A DNA stretch of 64,000 nucleotides from Streptomyces lincolnensis (GTDB lineage Bacteria > Actinomycetota > Actinomycetes > Streptomycetales > Streptomycetaceae): contig NZ_JAIHON010000003.1 of the NCBI RefSeq assembly GCF_021173675.1, positions 310,001 through 374,000 on the forward strand, written 5' to 3'. Positions 33,008 to 41,320 of this stretch are shown one piece after another. The notes beneath the pieces were generated by a model. That model did no database searches. It was given only the letters and a program-made list of their open reading frames with translations, and had not been told where the DNA came from. The position numbers were made by a program, and so were the translations under genes. Each line of letters opens with the position of its first letter. The first letter of the stretch is position 1.

Positions 33008-34021
33008 ATGGGTGCGGACACGCGGCTGGAGGAGCTGGGCGTGAGCGGGCTGGGTGCGAGCGGGCTGGGCGAGGTCGACGAGCCGACGTTCACGGGGCTC
33101 GCGGAGCGGCACCGGCGGGAGCTGCACGTGCACTGCTACCGGATGCTCGGGTCGTTCGAGGACGCCGAGGACACCGTGCAGGAGACGTTCCTCCGGGCCT
33201 GGCGGCGGCGGGAGACCTTCGAGGGGCGGTCGACGTTCCGGGCCTGGCTGTACCGGATCGCCACCAACGCCTGCCTGGACCTGCTCGCCAAGTGCCGCCC
33301 GGAGCCCGCGACCGGCGGTGAGGTGCTGTGGCTGCAGCCCTACCCGGACCGGCTGCTCGACGAGCTGGCCGCGGGCGAGGCGGACGAACCCGAGACCGTC
33401 GCCGTCGCGCGGGAGACGATCGAACTGGCGTACCTGGTCGCGGTCCAGCACCTCGCGCCGCGCCCGCGGGCCGTGCTGATCCTGCGGGACGTACTCGGCC
33501 GGCCCGCGAAGGAGGTCGCGGAGATCCTCGGGGACTCCGTCAACTCCGTGAACAGCGCGCTGCAGCGGGCCCGCGCCGGCATGCGGGAGCACCTGCCCGC
33601 CGAGCGGCAGGACTGGACCGGCGGCGAACAGGACGCCGGGACGCGCGAGTTGGTGCGCCGCTTCACCGACGCGAGCATCGCCAAGGACGTCGACGGCCTC
33701 GCCGCCATGCTGCGCGACGACGTCCGCTGCTCGATGCCGCCCACCCCGGGTCTGTACGTCGGCCGCGACGCGGTGGTGAACGACTGGGTCGGGGACGGGT
33801 TCGAGGACCTGGGGCGTCTGCGCTGCGTCCTGACCTCGGCGAACCGGCAGCCCGCCCTCGCCTTCTACCTCTGGCAGGAGCAGGCGGACGCCTACCTGCC
33901 GCTGACGATCGACGTCCTGCGCATCACCGGCGGGGCGATCGCCGAGATCGTCACGTTCCACGAGGACCGGTTTCCGCGGTTCGGGCTGCCCGAGCGCCTG
34001 CCGGCGGAGGGGACGGAGTAG
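33008..34021 (+). CDS. ECF sigma factor with C-terminal SnoaL-like domain (TIGR02960-like)
   Basis: 337 residues from an ATG at 33008, 7 bases after GGAAGGA; a GTG at 33005 is possible. Region 2 is ELHVHCYRMLGSFEDAEDTVQETFLRAWRR with FRAWLYRIATNACLDLL; region 4 is LAPRPRAVLILRDVLGRPAKEVAEILGDSVNSVNSALQRARA (landmarks). From about residue 215 a SnoaL/NTF2-like domain follows (FTDASIAKDVDGLAAMLRDD, CSMPPTPGLYVGRDAV). In ECF groups with this extra domain it replaces an anti-sigma factor as the control module. The small gene starting 6 bp downstream is probably co-translated. Confidence 0.9.
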   Translation: MGADTRLEELGVSGLGASGLGEVDEPTFTGLAERHRRELHVHCYRMLGSFEDAEDTVQETFLRAWRRRETFEGRSTFRAWLYRIATNACLDLLAKCRPEPATGGEVLWLQPYPDRLLDELAAGEADEPETVAVARETIELAYLVAVQHLAPRPRAVLILRDVLGRPAKEVAEILGDSVNSVNSALQRARAGMREHLPAERQDWTGGEQDAGTRELVRRFTDASIAKDVDGLAAMLRDDVRCSMPPTPGLYVGRDAVVNDWVGDGFEDLGRLRCVLTSANRQPALAFYLWQEQADAYLPLTIDVLRITGGAIAEIVTFHEDRFPRFGLPERLPAEGTE

Positions 34022-34026
34022 TCCCG

Positions 34027-34458
34027 GTGTGGACGCTCGAACTGCGCGGTGGCGCGCGGGTCGCGGTGGTCGCGGGGCAGTGGTACGACGCGTTCGGCGT
34101 CGTCACCCGCGGGCGGGTGCAGCTGGAGCTGCGCGACGGCGAGCCCGGCCCTGTCCTCGGCCGCGACGCCGGTTTCTGGCTCCGCGGCACCGGCGTCCGC
34201 GCCCTGCGCAACCCCGGCCTTCGCACGGCCACGGTGCGCATCGTCACCCCCGGGGCCAGGACCGCCACAGGGCGGCGCTCCTTGCGGCGTGCAGGGCGAG
34301 GGGACGGCGGCGACGCGGAGAACGCGGGTGCGGCGGCCGTCGGACCGTCCCGGCGCCGTCGGCCGTGGTTGTGCCGTCGGCCGTCGCTGTGCCGCGGGCC
34401 ACGAGGTCTGCGAGGTCCGCGATCGGGTGCTGACTGGCGCCGCCCGGGCTCGGCGTGA
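34027..34458 (+). CDS. Small protein downstream of the ECF sigma factor
   Basis: About 143 residues from a GTG at 34027, 6 bp after the sigma-factor stop, with GGAGGGGACGGAG within the end of the previous gene as ribosome site. The first 75 residues are well-formed (VWTLELRGGARVAVVAGQWY, GRVQLELRDGEPGPVLGRDAG, FWLRGTGVRALRNPGLRTAT) and look like a small all-beta fold. The rest is Arg/Gly/Pro-rich low complexity with weaker codon bias, so the true stop could reflect a past frameshift. Its position suggests a role with the sigma factor; function unknown. Confidence 0.5.
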   Translation: MWTLELRGGARVAVVAGQWYDAFGVVTRGRVQLELRDGEPGPVLGRDAGFWLRGTGVRALRNPGLRTATVRIVTPGARTATGRRSLRRAGRGDGGDAENAGAAAVGPSRRRRPWLCRRPSLCRGPRGLRGPRSGADWRRPGSA

Positions 34459-34609
34459 ACCGGCCATTCTCTCGGCGCGTACCTGCCACCGCGGTCAGCG
34501 CGGGTTTCGGCGCGCCTACGCTCGGCATGATCAACACAGATCTCCGCAGGTGCCACGGCGCCGGGCCGATCGTTTGCTCGACCAGCAACGGACCGGGACG
34601 GAGCTGACC

Positions 34610-35869
34610 ATGGCGGGAAACCATCCGGGCCGAGCCGGCGGCCGGGACCCGGGGATCATCGCGGTACTCGGTGCGTTCGTCCTCAACGGCGCGCTGCTCG
34701 GCTCGTGGGCCCCTCGGGTGCCGGCGCTGGCCGAGCAGATCGGGGCCGAGGAGGGTGCGCTGGGGCTGTCCCTGCTCGGGGCCAGCGTCGGCATGATCGC
34801 CGCTTCGCTTCTGGCCGGCCGGCTGTGCGCGGCGTTCGGCGCCCGTGTCGTGATGACGGTGTCCGGCGTCGCCGGGTCCGCGATGCTTCCGGCTCTGGGA
34901 CTGGCGAGGTCGCCCGCGACGCTCGGCCTGCTGCTGATCGCGCTCGGCGGGCTGGTCGGCGTGATGGACGTGGCGATGAACGTGGCCGGTGTGACAGCGA
35001 CCCGGCGGACCGGCCGGGCGATCATGCCGCTGTTCCACGCGGCCTTCAGTGTCGGCACGCTGGCCGGTTCGGTCGGTGCCGCGGTCGCGGCCGGACAAGG
35101 ACTGGCACCGGGCCCTCATTTCGTCGTCGTCGCGGTGGTCTGTGGCGGCGTCACCGTCGGCATCGCCCGCTGGATTCCCGTCGAGGCACGACTGAAGGTG
35201 GCCGCGAAGAGCGGGTCCGTCGGGCGGGCGCCGTTCAGGCGACCGGCGCTGTGGCTGCTCGGTGGCGTGGCGCTGTGTGCCTCGATAGCCGAAGGAGCGA
35301 CCGCGGACTGGTCGGCGCTGTTCGGTGTGCAGGAGCGCGGCCTGAGCGAGGCCACCGGCGCCCTGATCTACTCGTGCTTCTCGATCACCATGGCGTGCAC
35401 CCGCTTGTGCGGTGAGGCGATCCAACGTCGGTGGGGCGCACCACGGATGCTCATCGGCGGTGCGGCGATCGGTGGGCTCGGGCTGGCCACCGCGGTCCTG
35501 GCGCCGTCGCCGGCGCTCACCTTCGCCGGCTTCGCCGTCGCCGGTGTCGGTCTGGCGTACGCGTCCCCCGTCGTCATGGAGTTGAGCGGCGCGGCCGGGC
35601 GGCGGGCCGACGGGGGCGGTGGCGAGCGGGAGGTCGCGTTCGCGACCACCATCGCCTACAGCGGGTTCCTGCTCGGCCCTCCGATGGTGGGCGGCATCGC
35701 CGCGCTGACCAGCCTGCCGGTCGCGCTCGGCGCTGTCGCGGGTCTCGTGCTGTTGATCGTCCCGCTGACTCTGGCCGCGGGTGCCTTCCGGCGCCGGGAG
35801 GTGGCCGCGGCCGAGGAGCCGGGGGCGGACCCCGACCCGGGGACGGCGATCGGGCGCAGAGCGGGCTGA
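34610..35869 (+). CDS. MFS transporter
   Basis: 419 residues from an ATG at 34610 with GACGGAGC upstream. Twelve membrane segments; GLSLLGASVGMIAASLLAGRLCAAFGARVVM covers helix 2 and the gate loop. GLVGVMDVAMNVAGVTATRRTGRAIMPLFHAAFSVGTLAG (landmarks, near residue 120-160) is typical of a fucose-permease-like MFS subgroup that is widespread in actinomycetes, often annotated only as MFS transporter. CASIAEGATADWSALF lies near helix 7. Substrate unknown. The C-terminal tail is acidic and Pro-rich. Single gene, convergent with the DoxX gene. Confidence 0.88.
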   Translation: MAGNHPGRAGGRDPGIIAVLGAFVLNGALLGSWAPRVPALAEQIGAEEGALGLSLLGASVGMIAASLLAGRLCAAFGARVVMTVSGVAGSAMLPALGLARSPATLGLLLIALGGLVGVMDVAMNVAGVTATRRTGRAIMPLFHAAFSVGTLAGSVGAAVAAGQGLAPGPHFVVVAVVCGGVTVGIARWIPVEARLKVAAKSGSVGRAPFRRPALWLLGGVALCASIAEGATADWSALFGVQERGLSEATGALIYSCFSITMACTRLCGEAIQRRWGAPRMLIGGAAIGGLGLATAVLAPSPALTFAGFAVAGVGLAYASPVVMELSGAAGRRADGGGGEREVAFATTIAYSGFLLGPPMVGGIAALTSLPVALGAVAGLVLLIVPLTLAAGAFRRREVAAAEEPGADPDPGTAIGRRAG

Positions 35870-35943
35870 GTTCGCGGCCACGGCCAGGGTGCAGGGGCGC
35901 GGGGGTGTGTCCCCTGCGGTCCCATCGCGCCGGGGATGCTCGG

Positions 35944-36303
35944 TCACAGCGTGGTGGACAGCCAGAGGGCCGCGGCCGCGGTGGTGATGAGCCCGAGGTT
36001 GAGTGCGATCCGGCGGTCCTCACCGGTCAGGTGGACGGCGATCGCACCGGCCTGCTGGAGGACGAAGCCGGTGGCCGCGGCCGTCGCCAGCGGGGGAGCG
36101 ATGCCGGTCAGCGGTGGCAGGACCAGTCCGGCCGCGCCCAGGATCTCCACCGTTCCCAGGGCCTTGAGGGCGGGCAGGGGGACGCGGTCGACCCAGGCCA
36201 TCATCGGCCGGAGTCGATCGCGGCCGTGGATCACCTTCAGCGTGCCGGCGTAGACGTAGAACAGGGCGAGCAATCCCGCGACGATCCAGTAGGCGATGTT
36301 CAT
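35944..36303 (-). CDS. DoxX-family membrane protein
   Basis: 119 residues from an ATG at 36303 that overlaps the stop of the cupin gene by 4 bp. Four membrane helices: IAYWIVAGLLALFYVYAGTLKV, ALKALGTVEILGAAGLVLPPLTG, PPLATAAATGFVLQQAGAIAVHL and LGLITTAAAALWLS (landmarks). The first helix with its conserved Lys is the DoxX signature. DoxX-like proteins occur with oxidoreductases and sulfur or quinone metabolism. Translationally coupled to the cupin gene. Confidence 0.85.
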   Translation of the reverse strand: MNIAYWIVAGLLALFYVYAGTLKVIHGRDRLRPMMAWVDRVPLPALKALGTVEILGAAGLVLPPLTGIAPPLATAAATGFVLQQAGAIAVHLTGEDRRIALNLGLITTAAAALWLSTTL

Positions 36304-36803
36304 GAGGCGAGGTCGGTGGCGGGCTGGGTCGCGTAGCGGCTCATCGCGTCGACGTTGGCCTGTCGCGTCAACGGGCGGCCGTCGGCGAGCACCTGTCGGA
36401 GGTCCCGGAAGTACTGCACGTACAGGTCGGGCGTGAAGGTGCTGAGCAGGACGGCGGGCAGGTCGGTCGGATTGGCGAAGGCGTGAGGGGTGCCGGGCGG
36501 AACCATCACGAGCGTTCCCGTGCCGGCGTCGTACTCCTCGTCCCCGACGGTGAACCGGACGGTGCCGGACAGGACGTAGAAGCCCTCGTCGTGCCGGCCG
36601 TGGCGGTGCTGCGGCGGTCCCTGGGTGCGTGGGGCGAGGACGGACTCGGCGATCGCGAGGCGGTGGCCGGTGTGGCTGCCGTCCTCCAGGATGCGCATGC
36701 GCGTGGTACCGAGAACGATCGTCTCGCCGTCGCCGGGGCCGACCACCGATACGACGGGGTCGGCCTGCCGGTCACTGGTCCTGGTTTCTTCGGTCATGCC
36801 CAT
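36300..36803 (-). CDS. Cupin-domain protein
   Basis: 167 residues from an ATG at 36803 (a second ATG at 36797). One cupin barrel: GPPQHRHGRHDEGFYVLSG gives the metal-binding His-x-His...Glu motif 1, and MVPPGTPHAFANPTDLP gives motif 2 with its His. It may act as a metal-dependent enzyme (quercetinase-like or isomerase) or as a sensor. First gene of a two-gene operon with DoxX, divergent from a LysR regulator across a perfect palindrome at 36854-36870, so the LysR protein probably controls it. Confidence 0.87.
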   Translation of the reverse strand: MGMTEETRTSDRQADPVVSVVGPGDGETIVLGTTRMRILEDGSHTGHRLAIAESVLAPRTQGPPQHRHGRHDEGFYVLSGTVRFTVGDEEYDAGTGTLVMVPPGTPHAFANPTDLPAVLLSTFTPDLYVQYFRDLRQVLADGRPLTRQANVDAMSRYATQPATDLAS

Positions 36804-36853
36804 GAGTGGACCGCCAGGGCTCTGCCGGTGTCCAAGACCGGTCCCGCGCGGCC

Positions 36854-36870
36854 GATACCTCGTAGGTATC
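36854..36870. promoter_or_regulatory. Perfect palindrome, probable LysR operator
   Basis: GATACCT (36854-36860), CGT, AGGTATC (36864-36870): a perfect inverted repeat that contains a T-N11-A LysR-type box. It lies 9 bp before the LysR start and 50 bp before the cupin start. So close to the regulator's own start, it should give autoregulation together with control of the cupin-DoxX operon. Confidence 0.72.
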
Positions 36871-36878
36871 GTTGCAGG

Positions 36879-37730
36879 GTGGAGCTACGGACCTTGCGCT
36901 ACTTCGTGGCGGTCGCCGAGGAACTCCACTTCGGCCGGGCCGCCACCCGACTGCACATGAGCCAGCCGCCGCTGAGCCGGGCCATCAAGCAGTTGGAGGC
37001 CGAGGTAGGGGCCCTGCTCTTCGCCCGCTCGCCCACCGGCGTCACGCTCACTTCGGTGGGTACGGTGCTGCTCGACGAGGCGCGGGCCCTGCTCGACCAC
37101 GCCGACCGCGTCCGGGTACGGGTGAGCGCGGCGGCCGGCGTCGCGACCATCACCGTCGGCATCCTGGGCGACGGCACCGATCCGGGGGTGTCCCGGCTGG
37201 CCGCCGCTTATCACCGACGGCATCCCGGGACCGACATCCGCATCCGCGACACCGACCTGACCGACCCGACCTGTGGGCTGCGCGCCGGACTGGTCGACAT
37301 CGCCCTGACCCGGGCACCGTTCGACGAGACCGCCCTCACGGTGCGTGGGCTGCGAGCCGATCCGGTCGGCGTGGTCCTGCGCGCCGACGATCCGCTGGCC
37401 CACCGCGACCGGCTGCGGCTCGCCGAGCTGAGCGACCGCCGTTGGTTCCGGTTCCCGCCGGGCACCGACCCCCACTGGCAGTCCTACTGGAACGGCGGCC
37501 GACTCCGTGAGGGCCCGGTCGTGCGCACCGTCCAGGAGTGCCTGCACGCCGTGCTGTGGAACGGCACGATCGGCTTGGCCCCGCTCGGCCACGACCTGCC
37601 CGCGGAGTTGGCCGTGGTGCCGCTGGCCGACATGGCGCCGAGTCGAGTCGTCGTGGTGTGGAACGACGGTGACACCAACCCGCTGATCCGATCCTTCGTC
37701 GAGACCGCGACAGCCGCGTACCGCCCCTGA
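36879..37730 (+). CDS. LysR-family transcriptional regulator
   Basis: 283 residues from a GTG at 36879. MELRTLRYFVAVAEELHFGRAA and TRLHMSQPPLSRAIKQLEAEVGALLFAR (landmarks) form the LysR winged helix-turn-helix. The remainder is the two-lobed effector domain (ITVGILGDGTDPGVSRLAAAYHRRHP, DIALTRAPFDETAL, RVVVVWNDGDTNPLIRSFVETA). The transcript may have an almost absent leader, since the operator ends 8 bases before the start. Divergent from the cupin-DoxX operon, its likely target. Confidence 0.93.
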   Translation: MELRTLRYFVAVAEELHFGRAATRLHMSQPPLSRAIKQLEAEVGALLFARSPTGVTLTSVGTVLLDEARALLDHADRVRVRVSAAAGVATITVGILGDGTDPGVSRLAAAYHRRHPGTDIRIRDTDLTDPTCGLRAGLVDIALTRAPFDETALTVRGLRADPVGVVLRADDPLAHRDRLRLAELSDRRWFRFPPGTDPHWQSYWNGGRLREGPVVRTVQECLHAVLWNGTIGLAPLGHDLPAELAVVPLADMAPSRVVVVWNDGDTNPLIRSFVETATAAYRP

Positions 37731-37809
37731 ACGGCGTTGTCGGCTCACCCGGAACGGAAGCGACGTGCCGAGCGCATCGGTCACCGAGAGCGCTCGACGG
37801 CGCGAGGCG

Positions 37810-38379
37810 TCAGCGGATCTCCGCCGCGTCGAGCAGGGCGGCCACCGTGGGAGTGATGAGCCCTGTCAGCGTGTCGGCTCCGATGCCCGCGCGGGCGCTC
37901 GCTCCGTCGAAGACCAGCATCAGCTGCCGGGCCAGCAGATCCGGATCGCTCGCCCCGCCCGCTTCGGCCTCGGCGCGCAAGAAGGCTTTCAGGTTCCCCT
38001 TGACCCGGTGGGCCACCTGGCTCGCCGGGTGACTCTGGTCCTTGAGCTCGATCTGCACGGACAGGTACCGACAGCCTCGGAATTCGGGGGCACCCGCCTG
38101 CGACGTCAGCCGGCCGAAGACGTGCAGGATCCGCTCGCGGGGTGAACGGCCGTCGTCCGCCGCGGGCAGAAGAGTCGCCACGAAGGCGGGAGCGCGCTCC
38201 GTCAGGCTCGCCGCGAGGAGTTCGTCCTTGCTCCCGAACAGCTGGTACATGGAGCGTTTCGATACTTCCGCCGCCTTGCACAGCGCGTCGACGCCGGTGC
38301 CGACACCTTCTTGATAGGTGAGCGTGGCCGCTGCCTCCAGCAGCCGCTCTCTGGATCCTGGCTTCACCTCTGTGGTCAT
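37810..38379 (-). CDS. TetR-family repressor of the AAACYGATCGGTTT regulon
   Basis: 189 residues from an ATG at 38379. ERLLEAAATLTYQEGVGTGV and ALCKAAEVSKRSMYQLFGSKDELLAASL (landmarks) form the TetR helix-turn-helix; the C-terminal part (FRGCRYLSVQIELKDQSHPASQVAH, LLARQLMLVFDGASARAGIG) is the ligand-binding helical domain. A perfect operator AAACCGATCGGTTT stands 33-46 bp before the start, and five or six further copies occur before the MFS, hydrolase and NmrA genes, so this protein is the probable repressor of all of them and of itself. The ligand is likely a lipophilic or antibiotic-like compound exported by the MFS protein. Confidence 0.9.
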   Translation of the reverse strand: MTTEVKPGSRERLLEAAATLTYQEGVGTGVDALCKAAEVSKRSMYQLFGSKDELLAASLTERAPAFVATLLPAADDGRSPRERILHVFGRLTSQAGAPEFRGCRYLSVQIELKDQSHPASQVAHRVKGNLKAFLRAEAEAGGASDPDLLARQLMLVFDGASARAGIGADTLTGLITPTVAALLDAAEIR

Positions 38380-38411
38380 ACGGTGAGGGTAACTCGCTTT
38401 CGCCCGAAAGG

Positions 38412-38425
38412 AAACCGATCGGTTT
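38412..38425. promoter_or_regulatory. TetR operator before the tetR gene
   Basis: AAACCGATCGGTTT, a perfect 14-bp palindrome in the promoter of the TetR gene (start 38379). A half site GATCGGTT follows at about 38458-38465. Matches the operator pairs at 40063-40210 and 52251-52291. Confidence 0.82.
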
Positions 38426-38524
38426 TGGATGCTGGGGCGGTGCCCGCCACCCGCGACGATCGGTTCGCTGAACACGGATCGCGTGGTGGCGGGCACCGTC
38501 CCGTCCCGGAGGTGACTCCTCGGG

Positions 38525-40024
38525 TCAGTGGGCGATCACGGGCTCGCCCTCCGAGGGCTCCAGAGCCCGATTCGGCATCAGGAACGCGACGAGCACCGCA
38601 CCGACCACGAAGATCCCGGCGCCCCAGGCCAGCGTGGCCGTGTAGCCCTCGACCCCGGCCTGCGCCGCGGTCAGCGCGCCGGGCTTGTGCGAGGACAGGT
38701 AGTCGGCCGTGGCCGATGAGGCGACGGTGGTCAGCAGCGCCGTGCTGATCGAGCCACCCACCTGCTGACTGGTGTTGATCAGTGCCGAGGCGACGCCCGC
38801 GTCCTCGTGGTGCACGCCCGCGGTCGCACCCTGGAACGCGGTGGTCATCACCCCGCCGATGCCGAGACCCAGCAGGATCATGCCGGGCATGATGTCGGCG
38901 ACGTAGCCGCTGTCCAGTGTGAGCCGGGTCAGCAGGGCCATGCCGGTCGCGGCGACCAGGAAGCCGGCGCTGACCACGATCTTCGGGCCGACCCTGGGCA
39001 GGATCAGCGAGGGCACCGTGGTCGAGGAGGCGACGATGCCCCCGACCATCGGCAGGAAGGACAGGCCGGCCTCGATCGGCGAGTAGCCGATGCTGGCCTC
39101 CAGGTAATAGGTCAGGAACAGGAAGATCGAGAACATCCCCATGCCCAGGACGAACACGGCCAGGAACGAGCCACCTCGGGTCCGGTCCAGCACGACGCGC
39201 AGGGGCAGCAGCGGATGCGCGACCCTGAGCTCCACCCACGCGAACACCGCGAGCAGCACCACGCCGCTGATCATGGAACCGAGCGCGACCGGGTCGGTCC
39301 AGCTGGTGGATTCGACGTGCGCGAAGCCGTAGACGATGCCGAACAGTGCGGCGCTGACCACGACGGTGCCGGGGATGTCGATCTTGGGGCGATCGGTGAC
39401 CGCGGGCTTGGCCAGCAACAGCAGCGCACCGACCAGCGCGACGCCCGCGAAAATGACGTTCACGTACATCACCCAGCGCCACGACGCCCATTCGGTGAGC
39501 ATGCCGCCGAGCAGCAGGCCGACCGCGGCGCCCGCACCGGACAGCGCGCTGAAGATGCCGAACGCCTTCGGCCTCTCGGCCGGGTCGGTGAAGGTCACGC
39601 TGAGCAGCGAGAGCGCCGCGGGCGCGAGCAGCGCGGCGAAGAGGCCCTGGGCCACGCGTGCCGCGACGAGTATCTCGAAGGTGCCGGCCGCGCCGCCGAC
39701 GATGGACGCGACCGCGAAACCGATCAGGCCGGTCACGAAGGTGGTGCGGCGGCCGAACAGGTCGCCGAGCCGGCCACCGAGCAGCAGCAGGCTGCCGAAC
39801 GCCAGGGCGTAACCCGTGATGACCCACTGCCGGCTGCCGTCACTGAAACCGAGGTCGTGTTGCGCTTCGGGCAGCGCGATGTTCACGACGGTCGCGTCGA
39901 GCGTGACCATGAGCTGTGCCACGCCCAGCACCACGAGTACCCACCAGCGCATGGCGTGTGAGCCGCGGCGGCCCGAGTCTGTCTTCCCGGAGGCAGGCGC
40001 CCCGCGATCGAACGTGGTAGTCAT
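38525..40024 (-). CDS. DHA2-type MFS drug exporter (EmrB/QacA subfamily)
   Basis: 499 residues from an ATG at 40024 with an AAGGGAAAAG ribosome site. QLMVTLDATVVNIALPEAQ (about residues 35-55) is the acidic helix-1 motif of the 14-helix DHA2 exporters, followed by GYALAFGSLLLLGGRLGDLFGRR (helix 2 and gate loop), APAALSLLSVTF and GLLLGGMLTEWASWRWVMYVNV (motif C, antiporter). About 14 membrane helices. It should extrude a toxic or signalling compound by proton exchange. Two TetR operators lie 39-80 bp before the start, in the region shared with the divergent hydrolase. Confidence 0.93.
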   Translation of the reverse strand: MTTTFDRGAPASGKTDSGRRGSHAMRWWVLVVLGVAQLMVTLDATVVNIALPEAQHDLGFSDGSRQWVITGYALAFGSLLLLGGRLGDLFGRRTTFVTGLIGFAVASIVGGAAGTFEILVAARVAQGLFAALLAPAALSLLSVTFTDPAERPKAFGIFSALSGAGAAVGLLLGGMLTEWASWRWVMYVNVIFAGVALVGALLLLAKPAVTDRPKIDIPGTVVVSAALFGIVYGFAHVESTSWTDPVALGSMISGVVLLAVFAWVELRVAHPLLPLRVVLDRTRGGSFLAVFVLGMGMFSIFLFLTYYLEASIGYSPIEAGLSFLPMVGGIVASSTTVPSLILPRVGPKIVVSAGFLVAATGMALLTRLTLDSGYVADIMPGMILLGLGIGGVMTTAFQGATAGVHHEDAGVASALINTSQQVGGSISTALLTTVASSATADYLSSHKPGALTAAQAGVEGYTATLAWGAGIFVVGAVLVAFLMPNRALEPSEGEPVIAH

Positions 40025-40062
40025 CTTTTCCCTTTGTCGCTGTTCATGGGCCGAACGTCGGT

Positions 40063-40104
40063 GGAAACCGATCTGTTTCCAGCTAGGAAAACAGATCGGT
40101 TTCC
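40063..40104. promoter_or_regulatory. Tandem TetR operator pair on the MFS side
   Basis: GGAAACCGATCTGTTTCC (40063-40080) and GGAAAACAGATCGGTTTCC (40086-40104): two 14-bp cores (40065-40078 and 40089-40102), 24 bp centre to centre. They cover the likely promoter of the MFS gene (start 40024). Confidence 0.85.
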
Positions 40105-40168
40105 TTGATGCAAGCGAGCCGGTGATCTCGACCTGTCGAACGCGGCGGCGCCGCCACGTCTTGCGCTC

Positions 40169-40210
40169 GGAAACTGATCGGTTTACGATCGTGGAAACTG
40201 AACGGTTTCC
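40169..40210. promoter_or_regulatory. Tandem TetR operator pair on the hydrolase side
   Basis: GGAAACTGATCGGTTTAC (40169-40186) and GGAAACTGAACGGTTTCC (40193-40210): cores 40171-40184 and 40195-40208, again 24 bp apart, 53 bp before the hydrolase start (40263). Confidence 0.85.
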
Positions 40211-40262
40211 ATGTGTGAGGGTGGTTGCGCCCTCCGATGCCCGAAGCGAAGGAGTCTGCGCC

Positions 40263-41141
40263 ATGCCCAGCCAGGAGATCCGTCCCACGATCCACATTCC
40301 GGGGACCACCAGCCACACCCTCGCCCCGCGCGCCGGACGCCCGGGCCGCGAGGGAACGCTGCGCTACCTCAAGGCGGGCACCGGTGCGCCCCTGGTGCTG
40401 CTGCACACCGTGCGCACCCAGGCCGAGCACTTCCGGCGCCTCATTCCGTTGGTCTCGGACCGGTACACCGTGTACGCCCTGGACCTGCCGGGGATGGGCT
40501 ACTCCGAGATCGTGCCCGGTGCGTCGTACGACGAGCCGGCCATGCGCGCGGGCGTCGAGCGGCTCCTGACCGAACTCGACCTCCACGACGTGACGCTGGT
40601 GGGGGAGTCCATGGGGGCGGTGCTCGCCCTGACCACCGCGGCCGATCTGCCCGAGCGGGTACGACGGGTCGTCGCGGTGAACACCTACGACTTCCAGGGC
40701 GGCATCGCCCGGTCCAGTCTTCTCGCCCGTGTGGTGGTCGGCGGTGTCCTGGCTCCGGGGGTGGGCCCGGTGGTCGCCGGGGTGGAACCCAAGGCCGTCG
40801 TCCGCAGGGTCCTGCAGGGCGGGCTGGGCGACAAGAGCGCGCTGCGGGAGGACTACCTCGACGAACTCCTCCAGGTGGGCAGCCGCCCCGGCTACCCGAG
40901 CGTCGCCCGGGCCGTGTACCAGAGCCTGCCCAGCCTCATCGCCGCCCGCTCGCGCTACTCCGAGGTCAAGGCACCCGTCCACCTCGTCTACGGGGAGAAG
41001 GACTGGTCCCGGCCCTCGGACCGGCAGGCCAACAAGCAGCTGCTTCCGGCCGCCGACTTCACGCAGCTGGCCGGAGTGGGTCACTTCATCGCGCTCGAGA
41101 GGCCGGAGGTGGTCGCCGACCTGCTGAACGCGGCGGCGTGA
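40263..41141 (+). CDS. Alpha/beta-fold hydrolase
   Basis: 292 residues from an ATG at 40263 with a GAAGGAG ribosome site. PLVLLHTVRTQAEHFRRLIP is the oxyanion-hole strand, VTLVGESMGAVLALTTAA holds the nucleophile Ser (about 116, G-x-S-x-G), VHLVYGEKDWSRP the acidic residue and GVGHFIALERPEVV the catalytic His (about 277). No signal peptide. It could hydrolyse or modify the compound sensed by the TetR regulator; related enzymes act on lactones, esters or epoxides. Divergent from the MFS exporter with two operator pairs between, so the two genes are co-regulated. Confidence 0.9.
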   Translation: MPSQEIRPTIHIPGTTSHTLAPRAGRPGREGTLRYLKAGTGAPLVLLHTVRTQAEHFRRLIPLVSDRYTVYALDLPGMGYSEIVPGASYDEPAMRAGVERLLTELDLHDVTLVGESMGAVLALTTAADLPERVRRVVAVNTYDFQGGIARSSLLARVVVGGVLAPGVGPVVAGVEPKAVVRRVLQGGLGDKSALREDYLDELLQVGSRPGYPSVARAVYQSLPSLIAARSRYSEVKAPVHLVYGEKDWSRPSDRQANKQLLPAADFTQLAGVGHFIALERPEVVADLLNAAA

Positions 41142-41320
41142 CCACCGTCGGGCTCCGGCAGCGGCCACTCCCGTACGGGCGTCGTCCGCCGGTCACTCCC
41201 GTGCGCGCGTCCGGCGGCCACGCCCGCACGGGCCTCGTCCGGGCCGGCGCCTGCTTCGAGAACGCTCGCCTCGCCGAACGCCCGGGGGAGCCGCCGCCGG
41301 TGGCGCTACGCTCCTGTGTC

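Noticed and set aside
40063..40210. Repeated GGAAAC...GTTTCC sequences considered as transposon ends
   Set aside because: There is no transposase, no target duplication, and the copies sit in promoters in regular pairs, which fits operators.
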